This document shows positions 9,123-19,206 of a stretch of DNA of 64,000 nucleotides, piece by piece; within the stretch, counting starts at the first letter, position 1; each line of letters starts with the position of its first letter. A program made the translations under genes and the position numbers. Source of the DNA: Lysobacter soyae. GTDB lineage: Bacteria; Pseudomonadota; Gammaproteobacteria; Xanthomonadales; Xanthomonadaceae. The stretch is from the NCBI RefSeq assembly GCF_019551435.1, contig NZ_CP080544.1, forward strand, positions 310,001 through 374,000. Reading direction: 5' to 3'. The notes under the pieces were generated by a model that searched no databases, had not been told where the DNA came from, and saw only the letters and a list, made by a program, of their open reading frames with translations.

Positions 9123-9687
9123 GCGCTGCAACGTAGCCTGCCGCGGGAATCCATTCTTCGAGCTGCCATGCATATGGCGATCCGAGCTCGGCATCCATGG
9201 CCTGCAATTGCATCCGACGCTTGGTATCCGGCAAGAGCTCGAGGCGATCCAGACCGAACGACAGCCCGCGACCGTGCGCTTTTAATATGGCCTCCTTGCA
9301 ACACCACAGCCGGTGGAATGCGCGCACCTTGTTGCGGCCGTTCAAACGTCCGAGCCAGGCCTGCTCTGCCGGCGTGAAATATCGCTCGGCGATGTCGTCG
9401 ATGCGGCGTCGCGGCTGGATGAGCTCGATGTCGACCCCGACGCGGGCGTGCGTCACCACACTTGCCAACAAGAAACCGCCGCTGTGGCTCCAATTGCAAT
9501 CCATATGCGCCAGCGGGGCTTGGAGGCGCGGGCGACCTTGCGCATCGCGTTCAAAGCGGATGTCGTTTTTGGCGATCCCCAACTGATCCGACAGCCACTC
9601 GCGCACCAGTCCTTCCGCCGGTTCCATATCCGGCAGACGCAGCCAAACGGTGGCAGGTGTGCGTGCGCGATCGTTCAACCGGGACAT
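9103..9687 (-). CDS. 4'-phosphopantetheinyl transferase superfamily protein
   Basis: A 194-residue Sfp/AcpT-like enzyme that transfers phosphopantetheine from CoA to a carrier-protein serine. Motifs seen are WSHSGGFLLASV near residue 66, VGVDIE near 83 (metal-binding Asp and Glu) and RLWCCKEAILKAHG near 127, the W..KEA signature. It is divergent from the AMP ligase and lies at the edge of the pigment locus, so it probably activates the aryl polyene ACP encoded at 18242. A general ACP-priming role cannot be excluded. The length is usual for compact bacterial members. Confidence 0.88.
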   Translation of the reverse strand: MSRLNDRARTPATVWLRLPDMEPAEGLVREWLSDQLGIAKNDIRFERDAQGRPRLQAPLAHMDCNWSHSGGFLLASVVTHARVGVDIELIQPRRRIDDIAERYFTPAEQAWLGRLNGRNKVRAFHRLWCCKEAILKAHGRGLSFGLDRLELLPDTKRRMQLQAMDAELGSPYAWQLEEWIPAAGYVAALAVKRA

Positions 9688-9741
9688 CGTGTGCGTTTAA
9701 GCTATGGGCTGCATAGGGTGACATATTGATTCGCAAAAACC

Positions 9742-11067
9742 ATGACCAACGCAAGCGTGCCGCTCTTCCGGGGTGATCCCGCTTCCGCCCTCCTGTTGCG
9801 CGCCGACGGCAGCGTTGTCGATCGGGCGCGGTTCTTGCGTCAAGTCACCGCACTGGCCGCGCAGCTGCCGGAAGCGCCGACCGTCATCAATGTCTGCGAA
9901 TCGCGACACCACTTCTTGGTGGCGCTGTGCGCGGCAGCGATGCGCGGCCAAATCAGTTTGATGCCGCCTTCGCGTGCGCCGGAAGTGATTGCCGATATCG
10001 CCGCGCGCTATCCGGGCAGCATCATCATCGGCGACACCGGCTCGGTACCGGGGGCGACCTTGGTGATGCCGAAGGTTTTGGGCGAGGTCGAATCGCGAGC
10101 AGTGCCGAGCATCGCGGCCGATCAGACGGCGGTGATCGTGTTCACGTCGGGGAGTACCGGGGCGCCTTCTGCGAATCCGAAGTCCTGGGGATCGATGCAA
10201 CAAACCACGCGCGACAATGCGACCTGCTTGAAAAATTTGGTGTCCGGCGAAGAAACAATGCCGATTGTCGCCACTGTGCCGCCACAACATATGTACGGCA
10301 TGGAGACCAGCGTGTTATTGCCGCTGTTCGAGAACTTCGCGGTGCATGAGGGTCGCCCGTTCTTTCCCGGTGATTTGGCCGAGGTATTGGCCCACTGCGC
10401 ACGGTCGCCCCTGTTGGTGTCGACGCCCGTGCACTTGCGGGCGTTGGTGAACGCGGACGTTGCCTTTCCAAAAGCGGCGGGCATCTTGAGTGCGACCGCG
10501 CCACTGGCGGCTGACTTGGCGGCGGCTGCGGAAGCGACATTCGGATGCGAAGTACAAGAGCTGTTCGGCTCGACGGAAACCTGCGTCATCGCGCATCGGC
10601 AAACCGCGCGCACCACGGATTGGACGTTGTATGAAAACGTAACGTTGACGCCGGAGGAAGCGGGTACTTGGGTCACGCGCGATGCCTACCCGGCGCGGAT
10701 ACGCATTTCGGACATCGTTTCGTTGTCGTCGGACGGGACGCAATTCGCACTGGTAGGCCGTCATGCGGACTTGTTGGAGATCGCGGGCAAGCGCGCCTCG
10801 CTCGCCGACCTGAACCGTTTGTTATTGCAGGTGCCCGGGGTGCAGGACGGCGCAATGCTGCAAACACACCTAACAAGTGGTTCGGGGACACAGCGCATGC
10901 AGGCGGTGGTGGTCGGAGCCGTGAATGACGCGCAAATCCTTGATTACTTACGGGATTTTGTTGACCCGGTATTTTTGCCGAGGCGCATTCATCATGTTGC
11001 TGCATTGCCGCGAAATGAAACGGGCAAGCTCAGTCGTGCTGCCTTGCTCGCGTTGACGCAAGTTTGA
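9742..11067 (+). CDS. AMP-dependent acyl ligase of the aryl polyene (xanthomonadin) locus, XanA2-like
   Basis: A 441-residue adenylating enzyme, shorter than normal acyl-CoA synthetases, as expected for aryl polyene loci. The P-loop-like FTSGSTGAPSANPKSW begins near residue 133, and QELFGSTETCVIAHR is the A5 motif near 273. VGRHADLLEIAGKRASLADLN is the A8 hinge, and LPRNETGKLSR carries the C-terminal catalytic lysine. In xanthomonadin pathways this family activates hydroxybenzoate and loads it on the ACP; that role fits the XanB2-like chorismatase nearby. Substrate specificity is inferred from context. Divergent from the phosphopantetheinyl transferase across 54 bases. Confidence 0.82.
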   Translation: MTNASVPLFRGDPASALLLRADGSVVDRARFLRQVTALAAQLPEAPTVINVCESRHHFLVALCAAAMRGQISLMPPSRAPEVIADIAARYPGSIIIGDTGSVPGATLVMPKVLGEVESRAVPSIAADQTAVIVFTSGSTGAPSANPKSWGSMQQTTRDNATCLKNLVSGEETMPIVATVPPQHMYGMETSVLLPLFENFAVHEGRPFFPGDLAEVLAHCARSPLLVSTPVHLRALVNADVAFPKAAGILSATAPLAADLAAAAEATFGCEVQELFGSTETCVIAHRQTARTTDWTLYENVTLTPEEAGTWVTRDAYPARIRISDIVSLSSDGTQFALVGRHADLLEIAGKRASLADLNRLLLQVPGVQDGAMLQTHLTSGSGTQRMQAVVVGAVNDAQILDYLRDFVDPVFLPRRIHHVAALPRNETGKLSRAALLALTQV

Positions 11068-11200
11068 CAATGGTGAATTGAGGCTTGATTCGCGGCGTTT
11101 TAAGCCCCACTTCGTGACGCGTTCATCACAAGGGCGACAAGAGACTGTGTGCAAGCCTTCCACGAAGGCGAACTTCAAAACTACACAGGAAGGAACGTTT

Positions 11201-11458
11201 ATGAATTTTATCGTCATGTTGATCGTGGGTGGTATTGCAGGTTGGCTTGCCAGCATCATGATGCGCCGCGACGGCAATCAAGGTGTCCTGCTCAATATCA
11301 TTGTCGGCATCATCGGTGGTTTCCTCGGCGGTTTCTTGTTGCCGATGGTCGGCTTGAATCTTGGTGCGGGTTGGGTCGGTTATCTGATCACCGCTTTGAT
11401 CGGCGCCGTAGTGTTGCTGTTGATCGTCAACTTGATCACGCGTGGCCGCGCCCGCTGA
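11201..11458 (+). CDS. GlsB/YeaQ/YmgE family small membrane protein
   Basis: An 85-residue, very hydrophobic protein with three predicted membrane segments and many glycines: MNFIVMLIVGGIAGWLAS, then NIIVGIIGGFLGGFLL, then YLITALIGAVVLLLIVNL. This is the transglycosylase-associated/GlsB family pattern, commonly stress induced and of unknown biochemical function. The start is fixed by AGGAAGGA a few bases upstream. A longer in-frame reading from 11078 is not supported because its extra residues are hydrophilic and precede the ribosome-binding site. A strong terminator follows. Confidence 0.87.
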   Translation: MNFIVMLIVGGIAGWLASIMMRRDGNQGVLLNIIVGIIGGFLGGFLLPMVGLNLGAGWVGYLITALIGAVVLLLIVNLITRGRAR

Positions 11459-11510
11459 ACCCGGCCGGTCAAGCACTGCTTTGACATTGCCAATGTATTT
11501 GGCGACCCGG

Positions 11511-11541
11511 AGGCCCTGCATGGACGCAGGGCCTTCTTTTT
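11511..11541. terminator. intrinsic terminator of the GlsB-like gene
   Basis: The arms AGGCCCTGC (11511-11519) and GCAGGGCCT (11526-11534) with a six-base loop are followed by a T-rich tail that runs into the xthA stop codon. It ends the plus-strand transcript; xthA converges on it. Confidence 0.88.
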
Positions 11542-12310
11542 AGGCGATTTCCACCCAGACCGGCGTGTGATCACTGGGGCGTTCCCAAGTGCGCGGAACG
11601 ACATCGATATCCGCATCTACCACGCCGTCTTTGAGTGCGTCCGACACGAGGGTGAGATCGATGCGCAGGCCCCAACCGCGATTGAACGCGGCCAAGCGGT
11701 AATCCCACCAACTGAAGCGGCCTTCGTCCTCATGCTTCAAGCGGAAGGCGTCATGCAGACCCAGGGATTGCAAGGCGGCGAGGCCCTCACGTTCCGGCAC
11801 TGAACACAGCACTTTGTCTTTCCAGCGTTTGGGGTCATGTACATCGCGGTCTTCCGGTGCGATGTTGAAATCGCCCATCACCACCAGTTTCGGATAGCGC
11901 GTGAGCTCGGAAGCAATCCATGCACGCATCGCTTCGAACCACCGCATCTTGTAGTCGAATTTCTCGCTGCCCACGGCTTCGCCGTTGACCACATACAAGT
12001 TCACGATGCGCACACCGTTCACGGTGCCGGCGATTGCGCGTTGTTGGACATCTTCGAAGTTCAGGATGCCGCGGTGAACGTCTTCGGGCGGTGCGTCGCC
12101 ACGCACCAACAAGGCCACGCCGTTATAAGTTTTTTGTCCTGAGAACACCACGCGATAGCCGGCCGCTTCAATGGCCGCCACAGGGAACTTGGCATCTTCC
12201 ATCTTGGTCTCTTGCAGTCCCAAGACATCGGGTTTGGCCATGTCGAGCCAGTCGAGGACGTGTTGCAGGCGCACGTTGAGCGAGTTGACATTCCAGCTGG
12301 CGATTTTCAC
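11540..12310 (-). CDS. xthA: exodeoxyribonuclease III / AP endonuclease
   Basis: A 256-residue EEP-fold nuclease, normal for XthA. MKIASWNVNSLNVRL carries the first catalytic Asn. LQETKMED supplies the metal-binding Glu near 34, GDFNIAPEDRDVHDP the catalytic Asp-Asn pair near 150, and RIDLTLVS and SDHTPV (near 248) the final Asp-His. It cuts DNA at abasic sites and degrades 3' ends. The start is the GTG at 12310: earlier in-frame codons would add about 36 residues outside the fold, and AAAAGG lies 11 bases upstream of the GTG. Divergent from ltaE. Confidence 0.92.
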   Translation of the reverse strand: MKIASWNVNSLNVRLQHVLDWLDMAKPDVLGLQETKMEDAKFPVAAIEAAGYRVVFSGQKTYNGVALLVRGDAPPEDVHRGILNFEDVQQRAIAGTVNGVRIVNLYVVNGEAVGSEKFDYKMRWFEAMRAWIASELTRYPKLVVMGDFNIAPEDRDVHDPKRWKDKVLCSVPEREGLAALQSLGLHDAFRLKHEDEGRFSWWDYRLAAFNRGWGLRIDLTLVSDALKDGVVDADIDVVPRTWERPSDHTPVWVEIA

Positions 12311-12338
12311 GTTGACGGCAACCTTTTGATCATTTCGA

Positions 12339-12344
12339 AGTATA
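12339..12344 (-). promoter_or_regulatory. candidate -10 box for xthA
   Basis: TATACT on the minus strand, about 28 bases before the GTG start, leaves a leader of about 22 bases that contains AAAAGG. No convincing -35 box was found. The intergenic region is shared with ltaE. Confidence 0.4.
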
Positions 12345-12408
12345 TGTCGCGTGTCGCGATCGCACATCGCCTCGGCCGATGCATGCGCCAAAGTGGCATC
12401 ATCAGAAT

Positions 12409-13422
12409 ATGAATCCAATCGATCTCCGCAGCGACACCGTCACCCGACCCACCGCCGCCATGCGCGAGGCCATGTTGCTCGCGGAAGTGGGCGATGACGT
12501 TTATGGCGAGGATCCCACGGTCAATGCGCTGCAAGCACGCATTGCCGCAGACCTCGGTTTCGAGGCCGCGCTCTTCTTGCCGAGCGGCACGCAATCCAAT
12601 CTATGCGCGTTGCTTGCCCACTGCGAGCGCGGTGACGAATACATCGTCGGTATGGAAGCGCACACCTACAGGTACGAAGGCGGTGGCGCGGCGGTATTGG
12701 GTTCGATCCAACCGCAGCCACTTCCGCAGTCACCCGATGGAACACTGCCGCTGGCGCAAGTGGAGGCAGCGATCAAGCCGGTCGATCCGCATTTCGCACG
12801 CACGACATTGCTGTGTCTGGAAAACACCTGGATGGGCCGGGCGTTACCGATGGATTATTTCGCGCAGGCACGCGACTTGTGCAACCGCCGCGGCCTGAGT
12901 TTGCATTTGGATGGCGCGCGTCTCTACAACGCGGCGGTAGCGACGGGCGTTGCCGCAGGAGACATTACGCGCCACTTTGACAGCGTGTCGGTCTGTTTTT
13001 CCAAAGGGCTGGGTGCGCCGGTCGGCTCTGTGCTTGCCGGTTCCAATGACCTCATCGCACGCGCGCGTCGCTGGCGGAAAGTCTGTGGCGGCGGTATGCG
13101 TCAATCCGGCATGCTCGCGGCCGCCTGCTTGCACGCCTTGGATCACCACGTCGAACGGTTGGCGGACGATCATGCGCGGGCTGCGCGTTTGGCCGAAGGC
13201 TTGCGCGCAGCTTCCGGCATTTCAGTTCTCGGCCAGCACACCAACATGGTGTTTTTCGAAACACCGGCGCAACATTTGCCGGCCTTGCGCCGGCATTTGG
13301 AGGTGCATGGCATCCTTGCGTCCATCGGCTATCTTCCCTCGGTGCGCCTCGTGACCCATCTCGAAATCGACGATGCGGCCATCGCGCGCACGATCACCGC
13401 TTTTCAAGAGTTCAATCCATGA
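12409..13422 (+). CDS. ltaE: low-specificity L-threonine aldolase
   Basis: A 337-residue PLP-dependent fold-type I enzyme that splits L-threonine and L-allo-threonine to glycine and acetaldehyde. [15 protein letters not shown] is the family N-terminus, [12 protein letters not shown] follows near residue 29, and [14 protein letters not shown] places the PLP lysine at 199. [14 protein letters not shown] contains the cofactor-contacting Asp and Arg. The ATG at 12409 is preferred over an upstream codon because it begins the conserved N-terminus. Its stop overlaps the start of the gamma carbonic anhydrase gene (ATGA). Confidence 0.94.
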   Translation: MNPIDLRSDTVTRPTAAMREAMLLAEVGDDVYGEDPTVNALQARIAADLGFEAALFLPSGTQSNLCALLAHCERGDEYIVGMEAHTYRYEGGGAAVLGSIQPQPLPQSPDGTLPLAQVEAAIKPVDPHFARTTLLCLENTWMGRALPMDYFAQARDLCNRRGLSLHLDGARLYNAAVATGVAAGDITRHFDSVSVCFSKGLGAPVGSVLAGSNDLIARARRWRKVCGGGMRQSGMLAAACLHALDHHVERLADDHARAARLAEGLRAASGISVLGQHTNMVFFETPAQHLPALRRHLEVHGILASIGYLPSVRLVTHLEIDDAAIARTITAFQEFNP

Positions 13423-13973
13423 ATGACCGCACTGTCAGACCGTATTTGAATCATCAGCCCACGCTCGGCGAACGCGTCTATATCGACGAGGCGGCGCGCG
13501 TCATTGGCGATGTGGTGCTGGGAAATGATGTTTCCGTTTGGCCCTTTACCGTGATTCGCGGAGACGTCAATTTCGTGCGGATCGGCGATCGCACCAACGT
13601 CCAAGACGGCACCGTCGTGCATGTCAGCCACGATGGTCCGCATGCGAAGCTGGGCGGTTTTGCCACCGTCATCGGTGCCGACGTCACCATCGGCCATAAA
13701 GCCATTGTGCACGCCTGCCGCATTGAAGACGCGTGTCTCGTCGGCATGGGTTCGACGGTTCTGGACGGGGCGGTGATCGAGAAACACGGTTTTCTCGGGG
13801 CGAATGCCCTGCTGTCACCGGGCAAAGTCATCGGCAGCGGCGAGATGTGGTTGGGTGCGCCGGCGAAATTCGTGCGCAAGCTGTCCGATGCCGAGATCGA
13901 AGCGTTGTACTACTCGTCCGGACACTATGTGAAGTTGAAAGATGAGTATTTGACTGGGAAGCGACGCGAGTAA
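13419..13973 (+). CDS. gamma-class carbonic anhydrase family protein, YrdA-like
   Basis: A 184-residue left-handed beta-helix protein with hexapeptide repeats from about residue 25 to 140 ([61 protein letters not shown]). The histidines in [13 protein letters not shown] and IVHAC match the trimeric zinc site of gamma carbonic anhydrases and YrdA/CaiE-like proteins. Activity in this subfamily is often unproven. It is translationally coupled to ltaE and convergent with aroE; a GC-rich hairpin spans its stop codon. Confidence 0.88.
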   Translation: MNDRTVRPYLNHQPTLGERVYIDEAARVIGDVVLGNDVSVWPFTVIRGDVNFVRIGDRTNVQDGTVVHVSHDGPHAKLGGFATVIGADVTIGHKAIVHACRIEDACLVGMGSTVLDGAVIEKHGFLGANALLSPGKVIGSGEMWLGAPAKFVRKLSDAEIEALYYSSGHYVKLKDEYLTGKRRE

Positions 13974-13980
13974 GCGTCGC
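13961..13980. terminator. GC hairpin between convergent yrdA-like gene and aroE
   Basis: GCGACGC (13961-13967) and GCGTCGC (13974-13980) pair across a six-base loop that contains the yrdA-like stop. There is no T-run on either side, so it is at best a weak terminator or an end-stabilising structure. Confidence 0.35.
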
Positions 13981-13983
13981 CCC

Positions 13984-14796
13984 CTAGCGCAACGCGCTGT
14001 AGACCTCTGTCGTCTGCGGGCGAACCCCGTGCCAGATCTCGAAACTGTCCGCGGCTTGTTCGATCAGCATGCCAAGACCGTCCGAAAGATTTGTCACGCC
14101 GGCTTGCGCCGCCCAGGTCAGGGTGGCGAGTGCACGCGCACCATAATTCAAGTCAATGAATGTCGACGTATCACTGACGATGCCGGTGGGCCATGTCGCA
14201 CATTGCGCCGCATCCGCGGGTGTAGCCGCATACACCACCAGATCAAATCGACCCTGTGCGGCGAGCTCGTCCAGCGTGCAGGCGCGAGTGCGGTCGTCAT
14301 CACCCAAACGGTCTATCAAATCGTAGGCACGGGTGCGCGTGCGGTTCGCGACCACCAATTGCGCGATGCCCGCATCCAGCAACGCCGGTGCCACCGCCGA
14401 CGCGGCACCGCCGGCGCCGATCAGCAGAACGCGCAGGTCATGCAAATCGACGTCGAGGCGGTCGCGCAAGTCGCGCAACAAGCCGGAGCCGTCGGTGCTC
14501 TCACCGAACCATTCGCCACTGCGCTGCACCAGCGTGTTAACGCTTTTTGCGCGCATCGCACGATTCGAATGCCGTGCGCAAAAATCAAAGGCCGCCGATT
14601 TGTCCGGCGCGGTAACGTTCGCACCGGTTCCGCCTAGCGCTACAAAAGTTTCAAAGCTGTCTTTGAAGCCACGCGCGGCCGTATCGGTGATGCTGTATGC
14701 CAATGAGATGCCGCATTGTTTGCCGAACAATTCGTGGATTTGCGGCGACAGGGAATGCGCCACGGGGTGGCCGAAGACGGCGAAATGCAGGGTCAT
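13984..14796 (-). CDS. aroE: shikimate dehydrogenase
   Basis: A 270-residue NADP-dependent dehydrogenase reducing 3-dehydroshikimate to shikimate. The N-terminus AVFGHPVAHSLSPQIHELF is the shikimate-binding signature. NVTAPDKSAAFDF holds the catalytic Lys, ESTDGSGLLRDL the Asp, and LLIGAGGAASAVAPAL near 123 the nucleotide-binding turn, followed by VANRTRTRAYDL. It lies nine bases behind hemB in the run halogenase-xanB2-hemB-aroE, so a chorismate-supplying gene sits in one probable transcript with the chorismate-consuming pigment enzyme. From general knowledge, aroE mutants of Xanthomonas lose pigment. Confidence 0.94.
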   Translation of the reverse strand: MTLHFAVFGHPVAHSLSPQIHELFGKQCGISLAYSITDTAARGFKDSFETFVALGGTGANVTAPDKSAAFDFCARHSNRAMRAKSVNTLVQRSGEWFGESTDGSGLLRDLRDRLDVDLHDLRVLLIGAGGAASAVAPALLDAGIAQLVVANRTRTRAYDLIDRLGDDDRTRACTLDELAAQGRFDLVVYAATPADAAQCATWPTGIVSDTSTFIDLNYGARALATLTWAAQAGVTNLSDGLGMLIEQAADSFEIWHGVRPQTTEVYSALR

Positions 14797-14805
14797 AGTC
14801 TGAAA

Positions 14806-15810
<1,005 letters not shown>

Positions 15811-15813
15811 TTA

Positions 15814-16812
15814 TCAGGCGTGGACGCCGTCGATCTCGATGGCGAGCTCGCTGCGACAAATGGCCGCATGCAGGATGATTCGCTGCGTTTCCGGCGGTAA
15901 CAGGCGTTCCAGCGCATCTGCAACGACTTCAAGATCCTGACGATCGCGGACATAGGCCTTGAGGTAAGCGCCGGAACCAAACCGTTCAGGAAGATCCGGG
16001 CGATGTACGCGCGCCGCGCCGATCAGGGCATCGAAATTGCGGAAGGTTTCTTCAATCTGCGCAATCAACATGCCATGGTGTACAGAGGCATGACCAACGA
16101 CGGCGGCCGTGCCCGAGATCAGCAGCGGTAAGTCCTGACCGGTTGCCGGCAGCATCGCGCGGGCGAAACTCGGCGGCTGCGGGCCGTATTGGCGGGGATA
16201 ATGATAGGCGCTGATTTGGCGCGGATTTTCAACCGGCTGGCCCTCTGCGTTGGCACTCAACCAGTACACCTGCAGGACCGCATCGTCATCACAGCGACCG
16301 ATGGCGGTGGCAGCGGGCAGGCGCGAGGCGTCCATGTCTTGCAAGACGCGACCACGGCCGACGCAGAATTGCCGGTAACGCTCGAGGTCGCCATCTCCTT
16401 GGGTGATGGCGTCCAGATAGTTCCAAACGCGCAGCAAATGCGGCGTTTCACTACTTTGAACATGTGCCCACAAATCGCGATAAATGCGCTCTGCCGTAGC
16501 AGCCACGCCTTCCTCGAGCTCCGCTTGTTCAATCGCACCGAAGCTCAAACGGCCATCGGTGGCCCAGGCCACGCCGCCGCTGCGACCCGCGCGCACCGGT
16601 GAATCAGACAGCCACACTTCATACGGCGCATTTCCCAACGGACGCAACGGCACGCGCAGGTAGCGCGGGTCGGTGTTGCGGGTCGACGGCGGGTGATTGG
16701 CGAAACCGATGACCGCCAACACGTTGGGATTCGCCAAGAGGATGTCCGGTGAGGGCGCGTCGTCGTAGTACACCTTGAGTAACGCGGCCGGAATGTTTAA
16801 CGCTGCGGTCAT
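15814..16812 (-). CDS. xanB2: chorismatase (hydroxybenzoate synthase), XanB2-like
   Basis: A 332-residue protein of the FkbO/Hyg5/XanB2 chorismatase family. In Xanthomonas XanB2 converts chorismate to 3- and 4-hydroxybenzoate, feeding xanthomonadin and ubiquinone. The length equals known XanB2, and family-like segments are seen: RYLRVPLRPLGNAPYEVWLS, WNYLDAITQGDGDLERYRQFCVGR near residue 135, NPRQISAYHYPRQYGPQPPSFARAM near 205 and LISGTAAVVGHASVHHG near 240. Its start overlaps the halogenase stop (TAATG), and hemB and aroE follow, so precursor supply and use are co-expressed. Gene name is by similarity and context. Confidence 0.85.
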   Translation of the reverse strand: MTAALNIPAALLKVYYDDAPSPDILLANPNVLAVIGFANHPPSTRNTDPRYLRVPLRPLGNAPYEVWLSDSPVRAGRSGGVAWATDGRLSFGAIEQAELEEGVAATAERIYRDLWAHVQSSETPHLLRVWNYLDAITQGDGDLERYRQFCVGRGRVLQDMDASRLPAATAIGRCDDDAVLQVYWLSANAEGQPVENPRQISAYHYPRQYGPQPPSFARAMLPATGQDLPLLISGTAAVVGHASVHHGMLIAQIEETFRNFDALIGAARVHRPDLPERFGSGAYLKAYVRDRQDLEVVADALERLLPPETQRIILHAAICRSELAIEIDGVHA

Positions 16813-18149
16813 TACTTGCCTGTATCCAAAGTTTCTTCCAGTGTCTCGATCGCGACCTGACGGCGGCGTGTGCGCCAGTTACGCCAAGACTTGCCTGCCA
16901 TGCCCACCGACGTGAGGGCATAGATCAAACGGAAAATCCGCAGGCGGCGACGGACACTCGCTGCGTTGTCAAATACATCCCCCGACAACATGGACACCAC
17001 CGCGCGCTCCACACCCAACACATCACGGCGATTGGCAAACAGGTGTTTCATCGTCGGCGAGGTGAAACGGTAGATGAACCACTTGAACTCGTCGAGGCCG
17101 GTCTCAAAGTGCTTCTCAAATTTTTGCTGCAGACGCTTCTCTTTTGCCGGTTCGCGCAAGATGCCATCGACTGTCTCGGCGCATTTTTCCGCGCCATGCA
17201 AGGCAAGGAACACGCCCGAAGAGAACATCGGGTCGACGAAGGAGTACGCGTCACCCAGCAATGTCCAACGCGGACCATTCATGCGCGTGCATTCATAGGC
17301 GTAATTCCCGGTGGCGTGAACATCGGCCACTCGGGTCGCACCGGCCATCCGCTCTTTCAATTCAGGCGCCTTTTCGCAGGTTTGCAGCAAAAACTCTTCC
17401 AGGCTGCCGGTACGCTGTTTCAAATATTCGGGATAGCAGACGGCGCCGATACTGGTCACGCCTTCCGACAGCGGGATCAGCCACAGCCAGCCATGATCGT
17501 GACGGTAAATGCTGACGTTGCCGGCATCGCGACCCTCTCGCATCCTTACGCCTTCGTAATGACTGAACACGGCCGCCGACGCATGTTTGTCGTTCTTTTG
17601 CTTGAGTTTCAGTTTGTTGGCAAGAAACGTGTCACGTCCGCTGGCATCAATCAAATAGCGCGGCGTCCAGCGTCGATCGCCGGCCTGCACCGTAATGGCA
17701 TCATCGTCTGCGAAATCCACCGCCGTGACCCGTGTGTTTTCGTAGGTTTCAACGCCCGCCGCGCTCGCGTTGTCGAACAGGATTTGATCGAAATCCGCGC
17801 GCTTGACCTGAAAAGCGAAGTTCGGCTGCGCGCGCAAGCTGTTGCCGAAGTCGAACACCGAATAGCTGCCATCGTCGTTCGGGAAGTCGGCGCCCAGCTT
17901 CAAGACGCTGCATGCGCGCACCTGATCAAGCACGCCCAGACGCTCAAGTACCGGGATGCCCTGCGGCAACAAAGACTCGCCGATATGGAAACGCGGGTGT
18001 TCGGCCTTCTCAAGCAACACGACCTTCCAGCCCTTGCGTGCGAGCAGTGTGGAGACGGCGCTTCCGGCCGGTCCGCCACCAATCACCAGAACATCTGGTG
18101 ACGACACCCCCGCTTGCGGGAGGGCTTCGGATTCATTCATAACTGGCAA
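16812..18149 (-). CDS. FAD-dependent halogenase-like oxidoreductase (pigment locus, first copy)
   Basis: A 445-residue flavoprotein of the tryptophan-halogenase/geranylgeranyl-reductase fold. The FAD-binding GGGPAGS is near residue 24 and IGESLLPQG near 58. VLKLGADF contains the lysine in a KxGxxF context that matches the catalytic lysine of flavin halogenases. GWLWLIPLS gives the WxWxIP motif near 223, and GDAYSFVDPMFSSGV is the second FAD contact. Xanthomonadins are brominated aryl polyenes, so ring or chain halogenation is the natural inference; a plain oxidoreductase role is possible. It leads the run to xanB2, hemB and aroE and is divergent from the ACP operon. Confidence 0.8.
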   Translation of the reverse strand: MPVMNESEALPQAGVSSPDVLVIGGGPAGSAVSTLLARKGWKVVLLEKAEHPRFHIGESLLPQGIPVLERLGVLDQVRACSVLKLGADFPNDDGSYSVFDFGNSLRAQPNFAFQVKRADFDQILFDNASAAGVETYENTRVTAVDFADDDAITVQAGDRRWTPRYLIDASGRDTFLANKLKLKQKNDKHASAAVFSHYEGVRMREGRDAGNVSIYRHDHGWLWLIPLSEGVTSIGAVCYPEYLKQRTGSLEEFLLQTCEKAPELKERMAGATRVADVHATGNYAYECTRMNGPRWTLLGDAYSFVDPMFSSGVFLALHGAEKCAETVDGILREPAKEKRLQQKFEKHFETGLDEFKWFIYRFTSPTMKHLFANRRDVLGVERAVVSMLSGDVFDNAASVRRRLRIFRLIYALTSVGMAGKSWRNWRTRRRQVAIETLEETLDTGK

Positions 18150-18241
18150 CAGAGTTTCCCAAGCCGTGCATAATAACGCCTTGGGTCACATTTCAGTGAT
18201 CACGTACTGCTGCGCACGCAGCCTAATGGAACCGTAAAAAG
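18150..18241. promoter_or_regulatory. divergent control region between halogenase/xanB2 run and ACP operon
   Basis: This 92-base gap must hold both promoters. CATAAT (18169-18174, plus) overlaps TATTAT (18175-18170, minus), so the two -10 boxes may compete. A small palindrome GCTGCG-CA-CGCAGC lies at 18209-18222, just before the ACP start, and could be an operator. No clear -35 boxes are seen. Confidence 0.35.
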
Positions 18242-18511
18242 ATGTCGAACCAAACAGCCGAAGAACGTGAATTGGCCGAATTGCTTGTCGAAAGCCTGAA
18301 TCTGGATGGCGTGGCGCCCGAAAGCATCGACGCCGAGGCGCCATTGTTCAATGCCGGTTTGGGGCTCGACTCCATCGACGCACTCGAGTTGTCCCTCGCC
18401 ATCTCCAAAAAGTATGGCGTGCAGTTGAAGTCGGACAACGAAGACAATCGCCGCGTTTTCGCCTCGCTGCGCTCGCTGTCCGAATTCGTACAAGCCAACA
18501 AGGCGGCTTAA
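18242..18511 (+). CDS. acyl carrier protein of the aryl polyene locus (XanC-like)
   Basis: An 89-residue acidic ACP. GLGLDSIDALEL places the phosphopantetheine-accepting serine at residue 44, followed by a typical helix II and a basic-acidic C-terminal helix. It would carry the hydroxybenzoyl starter and the growing polyene. It is the first gene of a nine-gene operon and the only ACP visible in this window. The weak GGAA upstream suggests modest initiation. The next start overlaps its stop (TAATG). Confidence 0.9.
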   Translation: MSNQTAEERELAELLVESLNLDGVAPESIDAEAPLFNAGLGLDSIDALELSLAISKKYGVQLKSDNEDNRRVFASLRSLSEFVQANKAA

Positions 18512-19206
18512 TGCCCATGGCGCCGCTGCTGCGCCTGATCGGTGTCATCGCCTATTTCTGGATGGCGCATCGCGCAATCGAAAGCGGAAGTGAGCTGTTC
18601 GCCGGTGTTGCCTTGGGCTTGTTGGTCTTCATCGTTTTTGTGGGTCGCCTATTGTTGGCGGAGCGCAAAGCCATCTTGATCAGCGGCGCATTGATTGCCC
18701 TGATTGTCGTGCTCGTTGCCACCCGTTATGCACTGACGAGTTTGTTGTTCGTGCCGACCATTTTCCTGGCATTGGCCGCAAGCTTGTTCGGCCGCACCTT
18801 GATCAAGGGCCGCACGCCCTTGTTGGTGACCGCGGCGAGTTTGGTCGAGGCAGTCAGGCCCGGCGATCTCGAAGCTGACGTTCGCACTTACACGAGGCGT
18901 CAAACCTGCGCATGGGCGGTGTTGTTGTCAGTACTTGCGGTGTTCAATCTGTTTTTGGCGTTGGTGGCAACGCCTGATGGTGTGCTTGCACGCATCGGTC
19001 ATCCGGTGGGGGGACTGGTCAGCTCTGAAGCCGCAACCCGGCTGATGCCCTGGGTGATCTATCTTTCGGTGGCGGGTTTTCTGGTTGGTGAATTCATCTA
19101 CCGGCAGAGGCGATTTCCGGGGCGCTACAAGAGTGCGTGGGATTACGTGCAAAAATTGGCGAAAGTGCCCATGAAGTCGTGGCAAACGGCGTTCGAGCAA
19201 CCATGA
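18511..19206 (+). CDS. COG4648-like membrane protein of aryl polyene loci
   Basis: A 231-residue protein with about six hydrophobic segments: near 4-20, 28-48, 52-70, 76-90, 132-152 and 178-196. It ends in a basic amphipathic tail (RRFPGRYKSAWDYVQKLAKVP). Conserved aryl polyene clusters carry a similar membrane protein, whose role is unknown; it may recruit the soluble machinery to the inner membrane. Start and stop both overlap neighbouring genes, showing translational coupling. Assignment rests on topology and position more than on a motif. Confidence 0.68.
   Translation: MPMAPLLRLIGVIAYFWMAHRAIESGSELFAGVALGLLVFIVFVGRLLLAERKAILISGALIALIVVLVATRYALTSLLFVPTIFLALAASLFGRTLIKGRTPLLVTAASLVEAVRPGDLEADVRTYTRRQTCAWAVLLSVLAVFNLFLALVATPDGVLARIGHPVGGLVSSEAATRLMPWVIYLSVAGFLVGEFIYRQRRFPGRYKSAWDYVQKLAKVPMKSWQTAFEQP

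Noticed and set aside
16812-18149. Geranylgeranyl reductase as the identity of the first halogenase-like gene
   Set aside because: The WxWxIP motif and KxGxxF lysine favour the halogenase branch, although an oxidoreductase role cannot be fully excluded.
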